A stretch of DNA of 5,831 nucleotides, taken from an uncultured Gemmatimonadota bacterium (lineage in GTDB: Bacteria; Gemmatimonadota; Gemmatimonadetes; Gemmatimonadales; Gemmatimonadaceae). Position numbers and translations under genes: made by a program. The stretch covers positions 1 through 5,831 of the forward strand of contig CAMLEQ010000258.1 in assembly GCA_946479015.1 (NCBI GenBank), written 5' to 3'. Below, one piece after another: positions 1 to 5,309 of this stretch. How positions within the stretch are numbered: position 1 is the first letter of the stretch; each line of letters starts with the position of its first letter. The notes under the pieces are model-generated. The model saw nothing but the letters and a program-made list of their open reading frames with translations, had not been told where the DNA came from and ran no database searches.

Positions 1-1154
1 ACCACCATCGCCGCCAGCGCCCGGGCGATCGCCTCGGTGGTCTCGTACTTGATCGGGAAGACGCCGTCGAGATAGCTCGTGGCGAGCGTCAGCTCGTCCG
101 CGGAGATCGCGTCGGCGCGCATGCGCTCGATCTCCATCAGCACCTCGCGCGCCGCGTCGGCGGTGACGTCGCTCCGCACGGCCGTGGACACCACGAACGG
201 ACCGGCGCCGCGCCGCCACTCGAAGCCGCTGAAGGCGCCGTAGGTGTACGCGTGCTGCTCGCGCAGGTTGAGGTTGATGCGCGACGAGAAGAGCCCGCCG
301 AGCACCGAGTTCATGACGAGCACCTTGAAGTAGTCGGGGTGCGAGCGCGGCAGCCCGGGGTGGCCGATGCGCAGCTCCGACTGCGGCGCCTCCTCCTTGC
401 GCACGATGTGCGTGGCGGGCGCGGTGTGCGCCGGGGTCGCATCGGGGATCGGCGCCGACGGCGCGCTGCCGCGCCAGGTGCCGAACACCTCGCGCGCGAT
501 CGACGTCGCGTCGGCCACGGACACGTCCCCCACGAACACGAGCGTCGCCGCATCGGGGCGGTAGCGCTCCCGGTGGAACGCTTCCACGTCCGCGCGGCCG
601 AGCGCGGAGACGCTCTCCTCCCCGCCATCCTCCGGCCGGGCGTAGCGCGAGGCGGGGGAATAGGTGAAGCGCGCGAACATCTCGTTGGCCAGCCCGCGCG
701 GCTCGGTCCGGAGCTGCAGCAGGTCCGCCAGCCGCTCGGCCCGCAGTCGCTCCACCTCGCGCTCGGGGAACGCGGGCTCCAGCACCACCTCGCCGAGCAG
801 CGCCACCGCTTCGCGCAGCCGCGATGAGAGCACGGTCGTGGCGACCGTGGCCGAGTCCCAGTCGGCACCGGCGACGAGCGCGCCGCCCAGCCGCTCGAAG
901 CGCTCCGCCAGCTCGTTGCCGTCGCGCCGCGACGTCCCCTCGAGCAGCGCGCGCGCGGTGAGGTTGGCCACGCCATCCTTCCCTTCGGGCTCGGCGGAAG
1001 AGCCGGCGCTCGTCACGAGCATCACCGTCACCACCGGCAGCTTGTGCACCGGCGCGACGACCACGCGCAGGCCGCCGGGGATCGTCACCCGCTCGAAGGC
1101 GGGGAAGTGGTAGGGGCGCGGTGGCGCCGCCGCCGGACGCATGGTGGTGCTCAC
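1..1154 (-). CDS. M16 family peptidase-like subunit, non-catalytic partner (C-terminus outside window)
   Basis: The translation is an M16 (pitrilysin/MPP-like) protein of 384 residues up to the window edge; M16B proteins usually have 420-450, so only the C-terminal tail is missing. The N-domain has the usual 'GGLRVVVAP...LPVVTVMLV' strands. At the zinc site, however, HxxEH is replaced: the aligned segment GVANLTARALLEGT has Asn64, Ala67 and Arg68 instead of His, Glu and His, so it should not bind zinc. The C-domain keeps the substrate-binding Arg/Tyr signature (Arg292 in 'SSRINLNLRE', Tyr303/Tyr305 in 'HAYTYGAF'). This fits the Arg/Tyr-bearing half of a heterodimeric M16B peptidase whose catalytic half is encoded just upstream. 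No signal peptide is apparent. Start: GTG at 1154 gives a GTGA 4-base overlap with the upstream stop and lies 4 nt after GGAGG; an in-frame ATG at 1142 is the alternative but sits 15 nt from the Shine-Dalgarno site. Confidence 0.9.
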   Translation of the reverse strand, partial: MSTTMRPAAAPPRPYHFPAFERVTIPGGLRVVVAPVHKLPVVTVMLVTSAGSSAEPEGKDGVANLTARALLEGTSRRDGNELAERFERLGGALVAGADWDSATVATTVLSSRLREAVALLGEVVLEPAFPEREVERLRAERLADLLQLRTEPRGLANEMFARFTYSPASRYARPEDGGEESVSALGRADVEAFHRERYRPDAATLVFVGDVSVADATSIAREVFGTWRGSAPSAPIPDATPAHTAPATHIVRKEEAPQSELRIGHPGLPRSHPDYFKVLVMNSVLGGLFSSRINLNLREQHAYTYGAFSGFEWRRGAGPFVVSTAVRSDVTADAAREVLMEIERMRADAISADELTLATSYLDGVFPIKYETTEAIARALAAMV

Positions 1155-2479
1155 TGTCCCTCCGTGGCCGCGCCCGCCAGCTCCGCCTCCGCGCCTTCCG
1201 GCACGCGCGGCACGAACAGCAGCGATGCGCGATTGTCCGGTCCCAGCCGCGCGCGCGCGAACGCGCTCACCTGGTCGGCGGTCACGGCGCGGTAGCGCTC
1301 CGTCTGGACGTTCACGAGTCCCGGGTCGCCGAAGTACGTGGCGAACATCGACAGCTTGTCCGCCCGCTCGCCGGCCGACTGCATCGAGGAGGTGAATCCG
1401 GTCTCGATGAGCGCGACCGCGCGCTCCACGTCTACCGGCGTCACCCCGTCGCGCCACACGGCGTCGATCTCCTGCGCCACCTCCCCCTCGAGCACGTCGG
1501 GCGGGACCTCCGGGCGCGCCGTCACGTCCACCACCAGCAGGTCCGCTCCCTTCGCGAGATCGAAGGTGAAGGCGCTCGCCTCGGACGCCACCTGCCGCTC
1601 GCGCACCAGGCGGCGCTGCAGCCGGCTCCCCTTCCCCATCCCGAGCACCGCGCCGAGCACGCTGGCGGCGTAGTACTCGTCGCTCCCGAACACCGGCGCG
1701 CGGAACGCGAGGAACAACCGCGGCACCATCACGCTGTCAGGCACCACCTCGCGCCGCCACTGGCCGAAGGTGGGCGGGAGCGTCATGTCGGGGAGCGGCG
1801 GCGTGCCGCCGCCCGCGGGGATCGGGCCGAAGTAGCGCTCCACGAGCGCGCGGGTCTCGGCGGGATCGAAGTCCCCGGCGATCGACAGCACCGCGTTGTC
1901 CGGCGTGTAGTACGTGGCGAAGAACGTGGCCACGTCCTCGAGGCTCGCCTCGGTGAGATCCTCCATCGAGCCGATGAGCGAGTGATGGAACGGGTGCTCC
2001 GGCGGGAACGCGAGCGCAGGCAGCCGCTCCCACCACGTGCCGTACGGCTGGTTGTCCACGCTCCACCGGCGCTCGTTCTTCACCACGTCACGCTGCGTGT
2101 CGAGCTTCTGCTGCGTCATGGCCGGGAGCAACGCGCCCATCCGGTCGGCCTCCAGCCAGAGCGCGATCGCGAGCTGGTTCGACGGCACCGTCTCGAAGTA
2201 GTTCGTGCGCTCGAGCCAGGTGGAGCCGTTGAGCGTCCCGCCCGCGCGCTGGATGAGCTCGAAATGCTCGTTCGCGCCGACGTGCGCGGACCCCTGGAAC
2301 AGCATGTGCTCGAACAGGTGCGCGAACCCCGTGCGCCCCGCTCGCTCGTTCGCCGAGCCGACGTGATACCAGAGGTTCACCGCCACGATCGGCGCCGTGT
2401 GGTCTTCCGAGAGCGTGACGAAGAGTCCGTTGGGAAGCCGGAATGTTTCGATCGGAATGCGCATGGTCGAAAGTTGCAT
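1151..2479 (-). CDS. M16 family zinc metallopeptidase (catalytic subunit)
   Basis: A 442-residue M16B-type peptidase of normal family length. The inverted zinc motif HLFEH is at residues 54-58, followed by 'MLFQGS'. The distal zinc-ligand glutamate is expected in 'VVKNERR' (Glu136, 78 residues past the second His), then 'DNQPYG', as in active M16 enzymes. The C-domain is complete, but where partner subunits carry Arg...Tyr this protein reads 'SRLQRRLVRERQVASEASAF', without the tyrosine. This is the mirror image of the downstream gene, which has Tyr but no zinc site, so the pair probably forms one heterodimeric protease/oligopeptidase. No signal peptide or membrane segment is visible, so it may be cytoplasmic; the substrate is unknown. 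Start: ATG 2479 has only a weak GGA upstream; ATG 2464, giving 'MRIPIETFRLPNG', is nearly as likely. A longer version from 2545 would overlap the plus-strand promoter and adds no conserved sequence. Confidence 0.93.
   Translation of the reverse strand: MQLSTMRIPIETFRLPNGLFVTLSEDHTAPIVAVNLWYHVGSANERAGRTGFAHLFEHMLFQGSAHVGANEHFELIQRAGGTLNGSTWLERTNYFETVPSNQLAIALWLEADRMGALLPAMTQQKLDTQRDVVKNERRWSVDNQPYGTWWERLPALAFPPEHPFHHSLIGSMEDLTEASLEDVATFFATYYTPDNAVLSIAGDFDPAETRALVERYFGPIPAGGGTPPLPDMTLPPTFGQWRREVVPDSVMVPRLFLAFRAPVFGSDEYYAASVLGAVLGMGKGSRLQRRLVRERQVASEASAFTFDLAKGADLLVVDVTARPEVPPDVLEGEVAQEIDAVWRDGVTPVDVERAVALIETGFTSSMQSAGERADKLSMFATYFGDPGLVNVQTERYRAVTADQVSAFARARLGPDNRASLLFVPRVPEGAEAELAGAATEGQ
1158..1163 (-). 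promoter_or_regulatory. Ribosome binding site of the M16 partner gene
   Basis: GGAGGG on the minus strand lies inside the 3' end of the upstream M16 gene. It favours the GTG start at 1154 (short spacing) over the ATG at 1142 (15 nt away). It implies that the two M16 genes are translationally coupled. Confidence 0.55.
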
Positions 2480-2538
2480 GGTTCCGTGGACGCGAGAAAC
2501 CCCGGTGTCGCACGCGTCCCTCAGCCGGAGCCCCCTGC

Positions 2539-2567
2539 TTGACACGTATCGGACGCGTCTTCATACT
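2539..2567 (+). promoter_or_regulatory. Predicted sigma70-type promoter of the fae operon
   Basis: A perfect -35 hexamer TTGACA (2539-2544) is followed by a 17-base spacer and CATACT (2562-2567), which matches TATAAT at 4 of 6 positions. Transcription would start near 2574 and give a leader of about 160 nt before fae. It is the only convincing sigma70 pair I found in the divergent intergenic region, and it points at the C1 genes. I found no comparable promoter for the divergent M16 operon. Confidence 0.6.
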
Positions 2568-2656
2568 CACGTCCCCACTTGGCTCCCGCCCGGTGGGAAC
2601 CCGAAGCCCAGAACGTCCGTTGCGCGGGTGACGAGGCGCCCCACGTGAGCGCGCCG

Positions 2657-2673
2657 GATGATGAGTCATCGTC
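2657..2673. repeat. Imperfect 17-bp inverted repeat in the fae leader (operator candidate)
   Basis: GATGATGA (2657-2664) and TCATCGTC (2666-2673) flank a single central G, and 7 of 8 positions are complementary. The one-base centre makes it a poor RNA hairpin but a reasonable dimer-type protein binding site. It lies about 85-100 nt downstream of the predicted transcription start and about 65 nt before fae, between the divergent operons. A regulatory role is inference; chance occurrence cannot be excluded. Confidence 0.35.
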
Positions 2674-2722
2674 AGGATGTATTCCACGCGGTCGCGTGTG
2701 CGTAGTAAAACCACAATGGTAC

Positions 2723-2727
2723 GGAGG
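2723..2727 (+). promoter_or_regulatory. Strong Shine-Dalgarno site of fae
   Basis: GGAGG lies 8 nt before ATG 2736, the best ribosome binding site in the window. It fixes the fae start at 2736 rather than at the in-frame GTG 2727, which overlaps the site itself. Strong initiation fits the very high Fae levels known in methylotrophs. Confidence 0.85.
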
Positions 2728-2735
2728 TGACTACC

Positions 2736-3248
2736 ATGGCAGCGGACTTCTTCATCGGCGAGTCCCTGGTGGGCGACGGCAACGAGGTCGCGCACATCGA
2801 TCTCATCATCGGCTCCAAATCGGGACACGCGGGACAGGCCTTCTGCAACGCGCTCGCCAACAACAAGGACGGCTTCACCACGCTGCTCGCGGTCGTGACA
2901 CCGAACCTGGCCGCCAAGCCGGACACGATCCTCTTCAACAAGGTCACGATCAAGGGCGCCAAGCAGGCGGTGCAGATGTTCGGTCCCGCGCAGGCCGCCG
3001 TCGCGCGCGCCGTGGTGGACTCCGTGGAAGCCGGCGTGATCCCCCGCGACCGGGTGGACGACTACTGCGTGCTCGTCGGAGTGTTCATCCACTGGGATGC
3101 CAGCGACGACAAGAAGATCTTCGACTTCAACTACCGCGCGACCCGGCAGGCGCTCGAGCGGGCGATGAAGGGGCAGCCGAAGGCGGATGAGGTGATCAGC
3201 GGCGCCAAGACGGCGCGTCACCCCTTCGCGAGCGGCGCGGAAGGCTGA
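2736..3248 (+). CDS. fae: Formaldehyde-activating enzyme (5,6,7,8-tetrahydromethanopterin hydro-lyase)
   Basis: Fae catalyses condensation of formaldehyde with tetrahydromethanopterin to methylene-H4MPT in the cytoplasm, the entry step of H4MPT-linked formaldehyde oxidation and detoxification. The 170-residue product is full family length. It carries the family hallmarks: '[19 protein letters not shown]' at 8-26, with His20 matching the proposed catalytic histidine; 'FNKVTI...AVQMFGPAQ' in the middle; 'VLVGVFIHW' near 110; and the C-terminal 'HPFA'. It closely resembles Methylobacterium-type Fae over its whole length, and I see no fused domain such as the Hps found in archaeal Fae-Hps. It is the first gene of the plus-strand operon, behind a predicted promoter and a strong ribosome site. 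A 123-bp gap containing a long hairpin separates it from mtdB, so its mRNA segment may be stabilised or expressed differently from the downstream genes. Confidence 0.97.
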   Translation: MAADFFIGESLVGDGNEVAHIDLIIGSKSGHAGQAFCNALANNKDGFTTLLAVVTPNLAAKPDTILFNKVTIKGAKQAVQMFGPAQAAVARAVVDSVEAGVIPRDRVDDYCVLVGVFIHWDASDDKKIFDFNYRATRQALERAMKGQPKADEVISGAKTARHPFASGAEG

Positions 3249-3282
3249 CAGCGGCCGGCACGGCGGCCCAGGAAGTGAAAGA

Positions 3283-3339
3283 CACACGGGTACGCGGAGG
3301 GGAGACGCGCTCGGCGCATTCCCTCGGCGTACCCGTGTG
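3283..3339. repeat. Long inverted repeat / hairpin between fae and mtdB
   Basis: Perfect 13-base arms CACACGGGTACGC (3283-3295) and GCGTACCCGTGTG (3327-3339) are complementary. After one G-G mismatch the stem continues for 7 more pairs (3297-3303 with 3319-3325, one G-U), then a possible 3-pair inner stem around a 5-nt loop. As RNA this is a very stable 57-nt hairpin starting 35 nt after the fae stop. No T-tract follows (the next bases are ACATCGTACC), so it is not a canonical intrinsic terminator. A 3'-end stabiliser of fae mRNA, an attenuating or processing element, or a protein binding site are all possible. Confidence 0.85.
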
Positions 3340-3357
3340 ACATCGTACCACCTCCAC

Positions 3358-3361
3358 GGAG
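3358..3361 (+). promoter_or_regulatory. Ribosome binding site of mtdB
   Basis: GGAG lies 10 nt before ATG 3372 and supports that start. It forms the left half of the 10-bp palindrome GGAGCGCTCC (3358-3367). No promoter is evident in the fae-mtdB gap, so mtdB is probably read through from fae. Confidence 0.6.
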
Positions 3362-3371
3362 CGCTCCCGCC

Positions 3372-4235
3372 ATGCGAAAGCTTCTGTTGCAGCTCGACAG
3401 CTCGCGTCTGCCGAGCGTCTTCGACGCGGTGGTGGCGTACGATGCCGGCGCCGACGAGCTCATGAGTCGTGGCGGCATCACCGAGAACGATGTACGCGAC
3501 CTCATCCATGGCTGCATCTTCACCCGCGGCCCCAAGGACCTGAAGAACACGGCCGTGTTCATCGGCGGGAGCGACATGGCCGCCGGCGAGCGCCTCCTCG
3601 CCGCCGCGGAGAAGGCGTTCTTCGGGCCGTTCCGGGTGTCGCTCATGCTCGACTCGAACGGCTCGAACACCACCGCCGTCGCGGCGGTGATGAAGATCCG
3701 CCATGCGCTGGGCGATGTGCGCGGGAAGCGCGTCCTCGTCACCGCCGGCACCGGACCGGTGGGAATGCGCGCCGCGGGACTCCTCGCGCGCGCCGGCGCG
3801 GAGGTCACCATCACCTCCCGCAAGGTGGACGAGGGGGACCGCATCGCGCGCGAGATCTCCAAGCGCTTCGGCGGCACGGTGCACTGCCACACGCTGCACG
3901 ACGCGAGTGAGGCGGCGCGCGCGATGGAGGGAGCGCAGGTGCTGCTCAACGCCGGCCCCGCCGGCATCATGCTCGTGCCGCGCGATGCCTGGGCCGGGCG
4001 CGCGGGGCTCGCCGTCGCCGTGGATCTCAACGCCGTCCCGCCGCTCGGCATCGAGGGGATCGAGCCCACCGATGATGGCGCGACGCGTGACGGCGTCACC
4101 GTCTTCGGCGCGCTCGGCGTGGGCGGGTTCAAGATGAAGGTGCACAAGGCGTGCATCGCGAAGCTGTTCGAGCGCAACGATCTCGTGCTCGACGCCGAGA
4201 CGATCGAGGATGTGGCCAAGGAGCTGGGCGCGTGA
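3372..4235 (+). CDS. mtdB: NAD(P)-dependent methylene-tetrahydromethanopterin dehydrogenase (MtdA/MtdB family, probably MtdB)
   Basis: It oxidises methylene-H4MPT, the product of Fae, to methenyl-H4MPT with NAD(P)+ in the cytoplasm. The 287-residue length fits the family (about 288-297). N-terminal substrate domain: 'PSVFDAVVAYDAGAD' (14-28), 'FIGGSDMAAGER' (63-74), 'FFGPFRVSLMLDSNGSNTTA' (83-102). Rossmann domain: 'LVTAGTGPVGMRAAGLLA' (122-139) with the GTGPVG nucleotide loop at 126-131, and Ser-Arg-Lys (149-151) after the second strand, a place where basic residues can hold the NADP phosphate. The C-terminal signature 'GALGVGGFKMKVHKACIAKLF' spans 246-266. MtdA, which is NADP-specific and also uses tetrahydrofolate, is a close paralogue; context beside fae favours MtdB, but sequence reading alone does not settle it. 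The stop codon abuts the next start (TGAATG). Confidence 0.93.
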   Translation: MRKLLLQLDSSRLPSVFDAVVAYDAGADELMSRGGITENDVRDLIHGCIFTRGPKDLKNTAVFIGGSDMAAGERLLAAAEKAFFGPFRVSLMLDSNGSNTTAVAAVMKIRHALGDVRGKRVLVTAGTGPVGMRAAGLLARAGAEVTITSRKVDEGDRIAREISKRFGGTVHCHTLHDASEAARAMEGAQVLLNAGPAGIMLVPRDAWAGRAGLAVAVDLNAVPPLGIEGIEPTDDGATRDGVTVFGALGVGGFKMKVHKACIAKLFERNDLVLDAETIEDVAKELGA

Positions 4236-5309
4236 ATGCGCGTCATCGGCATCGATCCCGGCACCGTGAGCATCGACCTCTGCGGACTCGCGGACGGAGC
4301 GGTCTTTCTCGACCGGTCCATCCCCACCGCTGAGGCGCTCGGCGATCCGGAGGGATTCGTCGCGATCCTTCGCGACGCGGCGCCGGCGCTGATCGCCGGA
4401 CCATCGGGGTACGGGCTTCCCCTCACCACGGTCGCCGACGCGGACGACGAGGTGCTCCGTCTCGCCTATCTCGCCGCCCCGGGCGAGACGGGGGGGATCG
4501 GCGGGCTGCGCGCGCTCGCGCGCGCGTTCGAGCGCGCCGGGCTGCCGGTGGTGTTCACCCCCGGCGTCATCCATCTGCCCACCGTCCCCGCGCACCGCAA
4601 GGTGAACCGGGTGGACATGGGCACCGCCGACAAGGTGTGCGCCGCGGCGCTCGGCGTGCACGATCAGGCGCGGCGGATGGGCGGAGCGCTGCGCGACGTC
4701 TCCTTCATTCTCCTGGAGCTCGGGGGCGCGTTCAGCGCCGCGCTCGCCGTGCGCGATGGCCGCATCGTCGACGGCCAGGGCGGCACCGCCGGTCCGCTCG
4801 GCGTGCTCGCCGCCGGCGCGCTCGATGGCGAGGTGGCGTTCCTGGCGGGGGAGGTGGACAAGTCGCTCCTCTTCCGCGGCGGCGTCGCGAGCCTGGTGGG
4901 CGATGCGGAGCACGCGGTGCGGCGGATCGCCGAGCCGGAGCGCCCGTGCGACCGGCTGGCGCGGGAGGCGTTCCTGGAGAGCGCGGTGAAGGCCGTGGCC
5001 GCGCTGCACGTGGTGGTGCCGCACCCGCGCGAGATCCTGCTCTCCGGGCGCGTGGCGCGCGTGGAGAGCATCGCGCGCGAGCTGCGCCTCCGGCTCAGTC
5101 CGTTCGGTCCGGTGCGCCAGCTCGAGGGCTTCGCGCGCGTGTCCAAGGAAGCGGCACAGGGCGCGGCGCTCATCGCCGACGGGCTCGCGGGCGGCATCAA
5201 CGAGCCGCTCACGAGCGTGCTCGGGATCCGCGAGGCCGCGGGCACGGCGCTCGATCATCTCTACATCATCACGCGCGATGCGGCTCGCCGCCGGCTCGGT
5301 CTCGCCTGA
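4236..5309 (+). CDS. DUF1464 family protein (ASKHA kinase-like fold), H4MPT-pathway associated
   Basis: A 357-residue protein recognised as the DUF1464 family ('predicted butyrate kinase' class) known from archaea and some H4MPT-containing bacteria. No enzymatic role is established. An ASKHA (acetate kinase/Hsp70/actin) fold is suggested by the N-terminal phosphate loop 'GIDPGTVSIDLCGL' (5-18), a second phosphate-type motif 'ELGGAFSAALAV' (161-172), then 'GGTAGPLG' (182-189), and an adenosine-type segment 'EILLSGRVAR' (266-275). Family-typical blocks are 'NRVDMGTADKVCAAAL' (124-139) and 'KEAAQGAALIADGLAGG' (304-320). ATG follows the mtdB stop with no gap; AAGGAG lies 12 nt upstream inside mtdB, so translation is probably coupled. 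The neighbours suggest phosphorylation of a small molecule or intermediate in H4MPT metabolism, which is inference. There is no signal peptide or membrane segment. Confidence 0.82.
   Translation: MRVIGIDPGTVSIDLCGLADGAVFLDRSIPTAEALGDPEGFVAILRDAAPALIAGPSGYGLPLTTVADADDEVLRLAYLAAPGETGGIGGLRALARAFERAGLPVVFTPGVIHLPTVPAHRKVNRVDMGTADKVCAAALGVHDQARRMGGALRDVSFILLELGGAFSAALAVRDGRIVDGQGGTAGPLGVLAAGALDGEVAFLAGEVDKSLLFRGGVASLVGDAEHAVRRIAEPERPCDRLAREAFLESAVKAVAALHVVVPHPREILLSGRVARVESIARELRLRLSPFGPVRQLEGFARVSKEAAQGAALIADGLAGGINEPLTSVLGIREAAGTALDHLYIITRDAARRRLGLA

Noticed and set aside
1121..2542. A 473-codon plus-strand open frame across the M16 gene
   Set aside because: It lies opposite a clear M16 peptidase, is rich in Arg/His/Val, has no recognisable motif, and is explained by third-position GC bias.
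2560..2588. Minus-strand promoter for the M16 operon with a TATGAA -10
   Set aside because: No -35-like hexamer occurs at a suitable distance and no extended -10 is present, so it is not supportable.
3283..3339. Intrinsic transcription terminator of fae
   Set aside because: The stem is excellent but no T-tract follows, and mtdB lacks its own visible promoter, so full termination here is unlikely.
3358..3367. Palindrome GGAGCGCTCC over the mtdB ribosome site as a translational switch
   Set aside because: The arms would leave a two-base loop, so it cannot form a useful RNA hairpin, and a 10-bp palindrome is not rare in GC-rich DNA.
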